A stretch of DNA of 64,000 nucleotides from JACDAE01 sp963744875 (GTDB lineage Bacteria; Chloroflexota; Ktedonobacteria; Ktedonobacterales; Ktedonobacteraceae). The stretch is from contig CAVUVQ010000048.1 of the NCBI GenBank assembly GCA_963744875.1, positions 1 to 64,000 on the forward strand, written 5' to 3'. Each line of letters begins with the position of its first letter. Position 1 is the stretch's first letter. Under the pieces are notes generated by a model that worked only from the letters and a program-made list of their open reading frames with translations, was not told where the DNA came from and did no database searches. This document shows positions 18,271 to 29,054 of this stretch, piece by piece. The translations under genes and the position numbers were made by a program.

Positions 18271-19224
18271 TTACTGCCGTTTCGCTTGCACCAGAGAACG
18301 CAAATGTGCTCGCTCAATCAATGATGTGGCCTCTTCAAGGAACGTCTGGAAAAATTCCAGGTGGTTATTGGAATGCTGCTCCTCCTCTTGCATACTGGCA
18401 ATACTCGCAAACCAGGAGATGGGATGGTTCAAGTGCAGACAGAGCACTGCCGCGACATGTTCACCAATCTTGAGTGGAAGAAAGCGTGTCGTTGTCACTG
18501 TACCTATCTGTTTGTAGTAGGTGACGCCCGTGTCGGACTCATCGGATGCGGGTGCACTACGCATCTCTCTCATGTCACCCTGTTTGAGAACAGCGAGCGC
18601 GGTAGCCAGTTCTTCTGGTGAAAGCTTCATATCGTCAACATCCATCGACGAATCAATGTGTACAGACAGATTTCCCTGCTCATCGGGGAGAAGCAATGCA
18701 CACTCATCAATTCCCCAGGGAGCAAAAACGCGGCGCACTGCCAGCGCAATCACTGCCAACTGGTCCTCAATCTGCTCTTGTAGATTAACGATGCGAATTA
18801 CTTCATATAAGATGCGAGCCTCGCGTGCACGGAGCCGTGCTTCCTCGCTCCTTTGACGCATCACTTCCGCAAGCTGGCTGGTCAACAATGCCGTGATGAG
18901 GAAGATGACGAGTGCGATCCAGTCTTCTGGCCGATCAATGGTGAAAGTGTAGAATGGAGGCACCAGGAAGAAATCGAACGCCAGAAACGCTGCGATTGCG
19001 GTCACAATAGCACCCAGTCGTCCAAAGGTCACCGCCAGCAGCAGCACTGGTAAGAGATAGACAATGGAAATGTTGGGAATGCGTGGATAGAGCTGATAGA
19101 TATCAATCAGCCATGTAATGAGCAATGCACTGCCTACGGCGAGCACTATTTCTACGAAGACGCGCCGCCATTGAATCCTGGCCGCACCTTCAAGTGTTGG
19201 TATGCGTTCAATTCCTTGCATCAT
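18271..19224 (-). CDS. DUF4118-GAF membrane protein (KdpD-like sensor without kinase domain)
   Basis: A 317-aa protein. Residues about 22-120 form the four-helix DUF4118 membrane domain found in the potassium sensor KdpD (VYLLPVLLLAVTFGRLGA, FDFFLVPPFYTFT). A short coiled coil (EVMRQRSEEARLRAREARIL) leads into a GAF-like domain up to the C-terminus. Neither the N-terminal KdpD/Usp domains nor the C-terminal kinase domains of KdpD are present, so it cannot phosphorylate a regulator alone. It may be an accessory sensor or ligand-binding partner. Upstream lies a GCTCA direct-repeat element shared with the KimA-like permease gene. Confidence 0.85.
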   Translation of the reverse strand: MMQGIERIPTLEGAARIQWRRVFVEIVLAVGSALLITWLIDIYQLYPRIPNISIVYLLPVLLLAVTFGRLGAIVTAIAAFLAFDFFLVPPFYTFTIDRPEDWIALVIFLITALLTSQLAEVMRQRSEEARLRAREARILYEVIRIVNLQEQIEDQLAVIALAVRRVFAPWGIDECALLLPDEQGNLSVHIDSSMDVDDMKLSPEELATALAVLKQGDMREMRSAPASDESDTGVTYYKQIGTVTTTRFLPLKIGEHVAAVLCLHLNHPISWFASIASMQEEEQHSNNHLEFFQTFLEEATSLIERAHLRSLVQAKRQ

Positions 19225-19283
19225 AAGACACCTCTCATGTTCCTCTTTTATAACAAGTCGTTAAGCATATGATAGCCACTAGT

Positions 19284-19332
19284 TTATCAAGAGAGGCTCA
19301 TGGTTTCTTGATGGATGCTCAAGAAGTGCTCA
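19284..19332. promoter_or_regulatory. GCTCA direct-repeat element, copy 1
   Basis: GCTCA occurs at 19296, 19317 and 19328, giving steps of 21 and 11 bp. About 49 bp here match the element at 30688-30736 with six differences. Repeats with 11-bp phasing are typical of OmpR/PhoB-type regulators such as KdpE. It lies about 72-105 bp upstream of the DUF4118 gene. Confidence 0.6.
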
Positions 19333-19336
19333 ATGA

Positions 19337-19652
19337 GCTGGAAATCAGGATAGTGTAGGACAATTTCTTATAGTGTGATCCAGGTCATCAAACAAATGGA
19401 TAGTTGTATGGATACCCTCTGGATATTCTTTTTTCTCTTCTTTAGAAGCATACTTAAAAATGTGTGCAATAACAACCACCAGTGCATATCTTGCATGATA
19501 GTAGTATTTTTTAGAAGCATGTCTGATCAGGCAAAATCCAGGCCTTCCTATTGCTTTCAAATATTTGTGTTGAACAAAGACAGATTGCTGTGTGGATATA
19601 CTCAGGCTTGCTGGATCAGAGCTTCTATCTAATTGGACAAGGAGAATATTTC
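19337..19652. other. Gap between DUF4118 and RHS genes
   Basis: An A+T-rich region with two copies of TTTAGAAGCAT (near 19442 and 19511). No separate gene seen. A TATACT at 19597-19602 could be a -10 element for the RHS gene but has no good -35. Confidence 0.35.
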
Positions 19653-22600
19653 GTGCCACAACTCCATCCCAACTGGCGTCATTCTCAAAAACATCCACCT
19701 CTACTGACACAGTTACAAAAGCAACCCGGTTTTACCCTCGCACGCTTTATTGTTACATTCTTGCTCATTATTTTAGTATTCACGGATACTTTCGTGAATG
19801 TGGGAAGTTCTCTTCCTCGTGCACAGGCTGCTTCACTACCACAACCAACGCAGAGCCACCTGAATTTACAGCAATACCTCAAACAGGGGCGTCCCGATAA
19901 TGCTTATCATGGGCCTCTTGTCTGGAACAGCCAGCCAGAGAATCCACCAGCAGATACGCACGCTGCGAAAGTGAACTCTCCGCTTTTGCCCAGCCATCAA
20001 CCCGCGCATATGCAACCCATTACGCAGTCATTGTCGAATGATGTGTTGACATCTGTTGTAGGTGGCAAGGATGTTACTCTGGTTGATAGCCATAAAAGCT
20101 TTGAGGTTCATCTTCCTGCTAGCTCTTTTGATCTTACACATGCAGTTATAGCAATCGGAACGAGTAAGACATCTGTACCTCATGGCCCTTTCACGATAAC
20201 GATAAAGCAACTTGCAGGCCACAGTGTTGGTATGATGAATGTTCTGGGTTCCTATCAACTCCAGATATTTGATAGTCAACAACATGCAGTAACAGGGATT
20301 CTACTGAAACAACCGATCTCCCTGGTCTACCACTATCAACCTGTCGAACTTACCTCGCTGAACCTGGATGCTGCTCATATGGTACTTTCTTTGCCTGATA
20401 TGATTGCAGCAGTACAAAATGCTCAAAAGACGGCTGATGCACGCTTAGTGGCACAGCAGGTTGCAAAGTATACTGTCCCTTTGACCAATGATCCAACTGC
20501 TCATACATTGACGGCTCAACTCCAGGTTATGCCTACTGGACCCGCTGATTTCGCTGGTGATCCATTAATTCAAAGTCCTCCTACTCCCCATCTTGCCTCT
20601 ATGGGAGGGAATGCTGGTCAGTCAGGCTATGCCTATCCACTTCAAGTACCTCCTGGTCCGGCTGGATTTGCTCCCAATCTAGCGCTGGCCTATTCCTCCA
20701 GCGATCCTAATGGTCGTCATGATCGAACTTCCCCAGCTGGTGGACTGGGTGATGGCTGGGGATTATCGCTTGGATCGATCTCTACGGAGGTCTATCCTTC
20801 AACGAGCGCCTCACCCGGCTCTTGGTTTTTCCTCAGTGGGATTGCGGGTGCCAGTGACCGCCTCGTACCAGATACGACAGCAGGTTTCTTCCAGACAGAG
20901 CACATCAGCCGCCTGAAGATCCAGCTTGTGACCAGTTCCGTAACCAATAAACCCTGCTTTAATGTCTGGGATAAAGACGGAACCTACTACCAGATCGGCT
21001 GCACAGCCGACTCGCTGCAATATTATAATACGACCAGTGGCAGTACCAACTATCGCTGGGATGTCAACCGCATCATTGCGCCTAATCAGGGACCGGGTTC
21101 AACATACAAATTGACGATGGTCTCTTACGAGCAAGATAAAGCATCCGATGGAAGCGTCCGCGATGCCGCAATCAAACAGGTTACATACGGTTCTGGCACC
21201 ACAACAAATGCGATAAGCTCAGTTGATGGAACTGTAGATTTCCACTATCGTGCACCTTCCAATGATGGTGCCTGGGCGGTTGCATATGGCACCAATTACA
21301 ACTGTACCGGAACAGTGCCCGGTGGCAGCACAACACTCCGTTGCGACGATCCGGTTCAACAGGCAGGCTCATCCGTCGCGGCACCCAAGGTGATGAGCAC
21401 GCTCTCTTTACAGAACGTCATCAGCTATGTTGGTGATGATAGTGCCACAACGCATGCAGCCTACGAATACGATTTCAGCTACCAGGATAATGTTTTTACC
21501 TTTCCTTGCTACGATCCTTACACGTTGGTTCAACAAAGCTGTGCGGGCGAACATCTACTCAAACAGATCGTGCCCAAAGTTTACCTGAAAGGCACCTCGC
21601 ATCAGCTCAAGCCTGTGCTCTTCGGATACAGCGGAACGCTGGAAAATTTCTACACCGATGAGAATCATACACAGCAAGGCAACACTACTTTCTATAATGT
21701 GCAGACCTACTGGCAATATCTGACGAACTATTTCGATAGCAACACCGGAATTGGCGGTCAGATTAGCTACCAGACAGCCTACAGTAATACGGAAGGTACG
21801 CCCTACGTTACTGATGGTTCGGGCAATGTGATCGATGATCGGCATGATCCGCTCTATTGTACGAAGCATGCGAACGACACCGATACCACGAAGCGCTGCT
21901 CCACCTTTAGCCTGCACCATCCCGATGATCAAACGTGGTCCGTCCAGGTCGTAACTCAGATCAAAACCTGGGGTGTGGATAGCACGGCCACAGCTTTACA
22001 GCCTGCCGTTACAAGCTATGCTTATAAGCTTGCCGCGACAGGTACTTATACCAGTGGCAATTTCTGTTATCCCGCCAGCCAGACGGTCCCAGGTCAGAAA
22101 GATTGCGTTGGCGATACCTGGATTCCAGCCAGCAACGGAACGCAAGATGCCGACTGGCAGGATTTCTATCACGGCGAATTCCATGGTTTTAGCCAGGTCT
22201 ACATCACCAGCCCTTCCGGAAATCTCACAGTGGCCTCGTATAACAGTACAGAAGGTTGGAAGACGCCCAATTCTAATTCGGGCAACTACAACTCGGGCCA
22301 TCTGTGGAAAGAGGATGTCTATAGCGGCAATAGCGAAACAGGTCCCTTGCTGGAGGAGACCGTCAATCAGTACACGGGCAACAGCGGCTATCAAAATTCC
22401 TGCAATGGCAAGTTGAATCCTGTCTATAATCCTTGCGAAGTGATTATGGTCTGGAGCAAGACGACTTTCTATGAGGGAACGACCAATAGTAATGCTCCCT
22501 GGGTGGAACATAACTACAGTTATGATGACTACTCGAGTACGGCTGGCTTGCTTGCTGGCTATCACAATCTGACGCAGGAAGATGTGCTCAGCTCAAATGC

Positions 22601-25600
22601 TGGACCAGATACAACTCATCCCCTTTACTCGAATAAGTCGCAATATGTGACCTATGATGCAACCATTAGTGGAACAACGTATTACAAGGTCAATGCGCTC
22701 AGCCATAGTGAGATCGATGATAGTAGCGGACATGTCTGGCAATGCCAGGATATGACCTATGATGAGGGGGCGGCGCACCAACCGACAGCGGGTTGGCTGA
22801 CGACAAGCAAATCCTACAGCGATTGTACCAACAAAAGCGGCACAGCGATCACGACCTATGCAGGCTACGACAAGTTGGGGAATGCAGTAGCGGCAGTGGA
22901 TGGCGTTGCCACGGCCAATAGTTCCCTCTATACAAGCAATGGCTGTACACTCACAACGGCTCCAGTGTACAAGAGTAGTAGCTGGACCTCTGGACGCTAT
23001 ACAGCCTGCACCGTTTATGATGCCTACAATGCTCAGGTTGCTAGTAGTACCAATGCTTTTGGGCAGACGAGCAGCAAGACCTACGATTATACGCAAGATG
23101 CACGCCCAACTCAGTCTACTGATGCCAACGGTCAGCATATTAGCAACGCCTATAGCTACGATGTCAATAGCAGCACAAATGCAAAAGCTATCGTACAGGT
23201 GAGCGAACCGGGCGAGACAGGTAGCTATACTACACAATCGACGAGCAACTCGACCTGTGCCGCAAGCTTACCCACGGCTGCGGTAACACCCTGCTTCGAG
23301 ATGGATAGCAACACATCGCAATATGGCAGCGCTATTACGCGAACCTTCTACGATGGGCAAGGGCGTAGCGTTGAAACATTGAAGCCAGGTCCCGATGCAA
23401 CACACACAACAGTTGCGTTTACATTTTACAATGAGCAACAGCATTCGATGTTCCAGAGTCAGCCGTTTGTGGTAAACGCACGTACGACCTGGCTTGATCC
23501 CAATGGCGCGACCGATATGAATGGGAATGCGCCTGGTGGAACGGCAACGTATCTCGATGCGCTAGGGCGTACGATTGCGGTAAAAGATGCCATTTTCAAT
23601 GCAGGACAATCAACGGGTATCTCCTGTCCCTCTTTGGGAAGCAATGCTACGACCTGTACGCTGCACGGATTAGGTAGCGTTGGTGGTAGTGACACGAACG
23701 TCTATGACACCACCACGAATGTTGATGCTAACGGTCATGTCGATGTAACGTATGATGATGCGTTGGGTCGCACCCGTTACTATCAATCTGAAAGTGGCAG
23801 GTACGGTGGAACGCTGACCGTCAACGCGCTCAAGACGGTGCAGTACAATGTACTAAACAAGCCCACATCGATGGTCGTTACGGACGAAGCGCCTTTATCA
23901 GGACAGAGTGTGACCAGCGTTACGACGACGCTTCAGTACGATGACCTGGGGCGCGTTACGGTCATGAATGATCCTGACAAGGGCACGCATACCTATACCT
24001 ATGATGCCAACGGGAATATCGTGAAGGATGTCTCTGGCACACGCACGATTGGGACCAGCTATGATCTACTGGGTCGCGTGGGTTGTATCCAGGATGCCCA
24101 GGTAACGATTGACGCTCATGGGGGCTGTACTAGCGGTACCAATCACTTTGTCATTAACACCTATGATGCAGATCCTGGTGGCGTCACCTGGGGTGGTACC
24201 AACTATGCAGTAGGCCATCTTACGCAGAGCTATGCGATCAACTACTTCTCCAGTCCAGACAATACTCAGGGCAAGGTAACTGAGAATTTCCAGTACGACC
24301 AGCGTGGACGCCAGATCACTCAACGGCTCAACATCACCGCCACGGGTGGCACACTGGTTTTTCCAACGTTCCCTCAATATCAAGAGGCGCTTTCCTATAA
24401 CGATGCCGATCAGGCAACGATGACACAGACTACGGTTGGAGGCAGTACAGGATATACGTTCACGCAATCCTACGACAGTACCTCCGGCGTTCTCAACGGA
24501 TTGAGCAATACCTCAACCGGGAATCAGAGCCTGGCGGCGTTGAGCTACAATGCACAGGATCAGCTCTCTACTCTGCTCCTCAAATCGACGACGGGCACAA
24601 ATCTGGCCCAGGTTGCATATACGTATGATGGCAATCTGCGCCCAACCAATGCCAGCGCGACATGGCAAAGTGGCAGTGGACAATCTGGCACGATCTTCTC
24701 CGAGGGGACCAGCTACGATGCGACCAGCAACGTGCTCAGCCAGGTTATGCAACAGGCGGCGGTGCCCGGTCAAAGCAACTCCGGGGGAACCGAGGCGCAG
24801 AACTTCTGTTATGATGAGCAGAATCGTCTCGTCTGGGCAAGCAATAGCGGCACGGTTCCTGCTGCCGGCAATGGTACCTGTGGCAATCTGAACTTTCAGA
24901 GCACCCTGGGTGGTGCCTATGCTAATAGCTATAGCTATACACACCTGGGCCAGGTGTGGGAAGCACCACTGAACGGCAATGGCACGCAAGAGCAGTATCT
25001 CTACTGTAATAGCAGCCAGCCGCATCAAGTCACCGCCCTCGCGCCTGATTCCGGTTCGCCACCTACCTGTAGTAATATGGGGACGCCAGATTACCAGGCG
25101 AGCTACGACAACTGGGGGAATATGTCCTCGCGCACCACTTCTGGCAGTACCGGGGCACTCTCCTTCGATGGGCTAGATCACCTGATGCGTTGGAATGCCA
25201 GTTTCGGCAGCACCAACAACGAAGAGTGGTACATGTACGATGGGACGGGCAATCGGGTGCTACGCCGTTACATTAACAGTAGCGGTACGACCCTTGTCAC
25301 GTATCCCTTCGGACTGGAAGAGCACACCTATGGCAGTAGCGGCACGGATCAAGGGCGACAACTACTACTATAGTGTGGGTGGCAGAACGCTCGGCGAGCT
25401 TTCTGTGGTTGGTTCCGCGCAGACCACCAAATTGTTCTTGACCGACGAACTGGGCACGATCGTCTCCAGTTTCACCAATGTCGGAGGAAGCGCCGTCCTC
25501 AACGGTAATCAGGCGTACGGACCCTACGGCAACCGACGCTATCACTCCGGGACCCTGGGCACCAGCAAAGGCTTCACGGGCCAGTACAACGATAGCAACA

Positions 25601-26673
25601 GCGGATTAGATTACTACGGGTCGCGCTACTACGATCCGGTGGTAGGGCGCTTCATCTCAGCCGACAGTGTGCAGGGCAATCTGCAAGGATCTGATCCCTA
25701 TAATTATGTCGGAGGAAATCCCGAGACGCTCAACGATCCAACGGGCCAGTGTCCGTGGTGTCTTATTGGAGCAGTGGTTGGAGCCGTTGCTGGAGCGGCA
25801 ATTGACTATGGGGTACAGGTCTACAACAACTACCAGAGCGGGAGTTCCAATCCGTGGGGTGATGTCAACTGGGGACAGGTAGGAATGTCGGCGCTAGGGG
25901 GAGCGATTGTTGGGGGCACGCTGGGGTTAGCAGGAACGGCGGTGGGCCTCTTCGGAGCCGCGGATGCCACGGTGGCGGCTACCACGACGGTCGCGGATGC
26001 AGGAGCGACGGCGGCGGCAACTGATAGTGCGGTTACAGCGGCGGCGGCAACTGATACGGGTGCGGTGACGGCGGCGACCGATACGGGGGCTGCGGTCGCA
26101 TCGGATACGGGAGCAAGCACAGCGGCGGCAACCTCGGATGCCGGATCGGTGACCTCGACGGCGGCCTCGGATGCTACAGCTTCAACTGATACGACAGAAT
26201 TAGGAGCAGGAGCAAAAAACTCTCCCGGAGGTTTTTCACAAGCAGTAAGAGATCCATATCAACCAACAGGAAAGATTCTCAGCCAAGGAGATAATCCAAC
26301 ATGCGTTGCTACAAGTTGTCGAATGGTTCTTAACGATCAAGGCATTAATGTAAGCAATAAAGAAGCTCTTGCAGAAATTCCGACAGCAGAAACAGGCTCA
26401 ACGCTTAAAAATGCGTTGCAAGGGCTTCAGCAGCTTGGAAGTAAAATCCCATATCAATTCATCAACTCTCAACAGTATGGTTCTCTAGTAGCTGCTGTTG
26501 GTAAGGGAAGTTCAGCGATTGCAGGAATTAGCACTATGTTTGGAGGCCATGCTGTTGTTGTCGATGCAATAGAAAATGGTATGGTTTATATCAGAGACCC
26601 ATTAGGATCTGCATATGCAGTGTCAGAAGCAGTTTTTCAAGCTCAATGGAGCTTCGGAGCATTAATTCCATAA
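19653..26673 (+). pseudogene. RHS/SpvB-type secreted polymorphic toxin with C39-like tip, one frameshift
   Basis: One protein of about 2340 aa split by a single base. The GTG start at 19653 follows AAGGAG by 8 bases and gives a signal peptide (FIVTFLLIILVFTD, then RAQAA). An SpvB/TcdB-like N-terminal region (GYAYPLQVPPGPAGFAPNLA) precedes many RHS/YD repeats (YDALGRT, YDDLGRVTVMND, YDANGNIVKD). Frame 1 ends at 25373; removing one G of the GG at 25346-25347 restores TIKGDNYYYSVGGRTLGELS. The RHS core motif GLDYYGSRYYDPVVGRFISAD and the boundary LNDPTGQ follow, then an Ala/Thr/Asp low-complexity linker and a papain-like C39-type domain with NPTCVATSC, FGGHAVVVDAI and YIRDPLG (Cys/His/Asp triad). 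It is likely an exported antibacterial toxin; small genes downstream are immunity candidates. Confidence 0.85.
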
Positions 26674-26692
26674 CACTCTTCATGGGGGTTGG

Positions 26693-26724
26693 GCTACTTC
26701 ACTAAGTTATGATAGTGAAGTAGC
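26693..26724 (+). terminator. Hairpin after the RHS gene
   Basis: GCTACTTCACTA (26693-26704) and its exact complement TAGTGAAGTAGC (26713-26724) form a perfect 12-bp stem with an 8-base loop, 20 bases past the RHS stop. The T-run behind it is poor. Confidence 0.55.
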
Positions 26725-26860
26725 TTACTTGATAAATTCCTTGCCTCTAGTGGCTTCGGTATATCATTTGTCATTGTGTTAGCTATCCTTTACTTCTGAT
26801 ATAATAACAGATGATATCAAAAGTGTTAATGTATACTTGCTTTTTGGAGGACGTATTGGC

Positions 26861-27349
26861 ATGTACGATATTTATTTAGGTACTAGTTGTGATATATTAC
26901 CTGAATTAAGCGACATGAAGCAAGAAATTTCCTTGCTTGCTGACATAACTTTTCAGAGCAGAGTCTTGGAGAAATCATGTTCACCAGGAGTATTAGGATT
27001 AGAGCTTTCGGAGGATCTTATAAAACGCCTTCTTGAACGCTTCAAACGTGCGGGTGCAGAAGGATATTACTTTTCTACTCATTATTATCGGCCTCGTATC
27101 TCGATAGAACAGGCTATGGTTATAGCAAAAGAAGCAATAGAAAAAAAGCGATTGCAGATAGTTCCAACTGATACTTTAGGTCCTTTATTTAAATTTGGAG
27201 ATGAACCCTTATATTGGACTTTTGGATCTGTGTCAGAGCAGTTAATGAAGGAAGGACAATTACCTGGTGTATTGTTTGCTAGTATTGATAAGCTGGATGG
27301 TCATATATGGGAATTTGAGGAGAAATTTCGTTTATGGGAGAACGAATGA
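26861..27349 (+). CDS. Hypothetical protein, immunity candidate 1
   Basis: A 162-aa soluble, acidic protein, first gene after the RHS toxin. The ATG at 26861 has GGAGG ten bases upstream; a TTG at 26837 is less likely. Recognisable parts are a helical middle (DLIKRLLERFKRAGAEGYY, then EQAMVIAKEAIEKKRLQI) and an aromatic C-terminal half. I know no family for it. Base composition is more A+T rich than the RHS core, like the toxin tip, which fits a toxin/immunity cassette. Immunity function is inferred from position only. Confidence 0.65.
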   Translation: MYDIYLGTSCDILPELSDMKQEISLLADITFQSRVLEKSCSPGVLGLELSEDLIKRLLERFKRAGAEGYYFSTHYYRPRISIEQAMVIAKEAIEKKRLQIVPTDTLGPLFKFGDEPLYWTFGSVSEQLMKEGQLPGVLFASIDKLDGHIWEFEEKFRLWENE

Positions 27350-27390
27350 ACTTATTTGTCTTTGGAGCAACCTATTGAAAGAGTGGAAAG

Positions 27391-28074
27391 ATGACACCTC
27401 TGCCTCCACCAAGAGAACTTGTCGAAAAGATGATTGTGGAAACACGTCCCCGTCCCTGGGTAGCACTCAGCATTGGTGGTTGTGGGATTCTTGCTTGTAC
27501 AATGTTTGGAAGGCATGATGGGGATTATATGGACAGCCGAAGGACTTCAATGGAGTTTGTATACAAGGTAGTTTACACCATTGGTTTACCTTCGGTTGAT
27601 GATCAACTACCAACATCACAGGTTCTCGTTGATACCGCAGCCGCTATCAATGATCCAAAGGATGTTGGCCTGCTTTGCACAACCTGGCAGTATACGCCTC
27701 AAGAGGGCGTAGAGATCTGTTCTGTAGGGACAAACTCTGTCCTGGTCTTTGAGGGAGACTCTATGCAAGAAGCTGTTGTTCCCCATTCTGTTGCCAATGG
27801 CTTCTTGCAGAAATATGGGCAACCAGTAAGTGATCCAACAAAAGGGAGAATTGCTACGCATGTACTAGGTGGCCGTAACTCTTGTAGCGTTGATGATGTA
27901 CGAGTCGCTCGTGTTCCATTATCAGCAACGACAACGATTGCAATAATTGTGGATCGACGATTGGTAGACACAATTATTGAACAGAACGTGTCACGTCACG
28001 ACCTGCCATCCTTCATTGAAGGCTGGATGCCTCGCGGGAGAAGGAACAGGACCAGCGTGCTCATTTCCTTGTAA
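27391..28074 (+). CDS. Hypothetical protein, PP2C-like
   Basis: A 227-aa protein starting about 40 bases after the previous gene. The layout, ALSIGGCGILACTMFGRHDGD near the N-terminus, GTNSVLVFEGDSM in the middle and RGRRNRTSVLISL at the end, recalls a degenerate PP2C-type phosphatase fold, which ends in a similar DNxTVVVI strand. The metal-binding DGxG motif of active PP2C enzymes is not seen, so activity is doubtful. It may be a scavenged regulatory gene within the RHS cassette or another immunity protein. Confidence in the gene is fair, in the function low. Confidence 0.6.
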   Translation: MTPLPPPRELVEKMIVETRPRPWVALSIGGCGILACTMFGRHDGDYMDSRRTSMEFVYKVVYTIGLPSVDDQLPTSQVLVDTAAAINDPKDVGLLCTTWQYTPQEGVEICSVGTNSVLVFEGDSMQEAVVPHSVANGFLQKYGQPVSDPTKGRIATHVLGGRNSCSVDDVRVARVPLSATTTIAIIVDRRLVDTIIEQNVSRHDLPSFIEGWMPRGRRNRTSVLISL

Positions 28075-28209
28075 GTACGAGAGGTCAAAGAAGCTTCAGA
28101 GAAAGTGTCGAGTACAACGAAATCCCAATGCTTTCTCTATTAAGGGTAGTTTACTATCTACTGCACTCTCGTAGATTGGCCCTTCAAGATTAAAAGTAGG
28201 AATAAAATC

Positions 28210-28707
28210 ATGCCATTTCCCGAACCTGAATATGCTCAAAACATTATTATAAGCATTATCTTCCAGAATACCTTTGCATGGTATATCACCGATAAAGAGT
28301 ATTGGTATTTGGATTATACAAAGTATGATCGCGCCTTATTAGAAAGTGGTTTTAAAGATCCTACAGTAGGGGATTACTCTAGTAGGTTTGACATTGCTGT
28401 TTTAGATACAGATACTATTGAGCATTTTTTATCTCATATAGTAGCTAGGCGTGTGTCATCTGAAGCATTGTCTTATATGCTACTAGCACGAAAAAAGAGC
28501 AATAAAGAAGAAGACTTACTCGATTTTGCCCCCTGTTTGCTCGTAGACTTCGATCAAAAACAATTATTTTCTCAATATCCAGAGATGATCAGATTTGAGA
28601 TCTATGTTCCCAATGGGTGGTTGGGAGCATACCATGATTTTACACTCAAAATTCCTGAAAATGCACGCTATTGGATTATAGATGGGCACAATGTGTTTAA
28701 CAAATAA
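28210..28707 (+). CDS. Hypothetical protein, immunity candidate 2
   Basis: A 165-aa soluble protein rich in aromatic and acidic residues (TDKEYWYLDYTKYDRALLE, then LDFAPCLLVDFDQKQLFSQY). No family recognised. It lies in the A+T-rich stretch behind the RHS toxin, 135 bases after the PP2C-like gene and 17 bases before the next one. The small size, acidity and position fit an immunity protein, which is an inference. Confidence 0.6.
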   Translation: MPFPEPEYAQNIIISIIFQNTFAWYITDKEYWYLDYTKYDRALLESGFKDPTVGDYSSRFDIAVLDTDTIEHFLSHIVARRVSSEALSYMLLARKKSNKEEDLLDFAPCLLVDFDQKQLFSQYPEMIRFEIYVPNGWLGAYHDFTLKIPENARYWIIDGHNVFNK

Positions 28708-28724
28708 AGTGGAAGGGGCATAGC

Positions 28725-29054
28725 ATGCTTGATGTATTCGAGGTAGTAGAAGCTTCCCAAATTTCAGCTGACCAATGGCTCGTGAGAGGAAGAGCATGGC
28801 AAACCATCAAGGTGGGAGATACGGTCTACAGTGCAGCAGGCAGGACGTATCGTACGATCATTAACAAAGATGCTGCTTATGGTGTCTCAGTCGAAACGGA
28901 TATTCCTCCAACATTCTATCCTTTTATCGTTCTTACTATTTCGACATATGGAAGGCAAATTGAGCAACTTGATAGTGTTTTAACAGGAGACATTGTAGTG
29001 AAAGGAGAACACGGAATATCATTGCAAGAGACGAAACTGCTCGTTATCTTCTAA
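28725..29054 (+). CDS. Hypothetical small beta-rich protein
   Basis: A 109-aa protein with alternating beta-like segments (DQWLVRGRAWQTIKVGDTVY, PFIVLTISTYG, TGDIVVKGEHGISL). The VGDTVY pattern recalls EF-Tu domain-2 type small barrels, but this is only a resemblance. A GGAAGGGG box precedes the ATG. It overlaps the 3' end of the convergent XRE/NB-ARC gene by 36 bases. It probably belongs to the RHS-linked cassette. Confidence 0.55.
   Translation: MLDVFEVVEASQISADQWLVRGRAWQTIKVGDTVYSAAGRTYRTIINKDAAYGVSVETDIPPTFYPFIVLTISTYGRQIEQLDSVLTGDIVVKGEHGISLQETKLLVIF

Noticed and set aside
19551..19652. Extension of the RHS protein to a TTG at 19551
   Set aside because: The GTG at 19653 has AAGGAG at good distance and gives a proper signal peptide; the longer N-terminus does not.
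25195..26673. A separate gene for the C-terminal RHS part
   Set aside because: Its apparent start has no ribosome site and its first 50 codons overlap the RHS core in another frame; it is the frameshifted continuation of the RHS gene.
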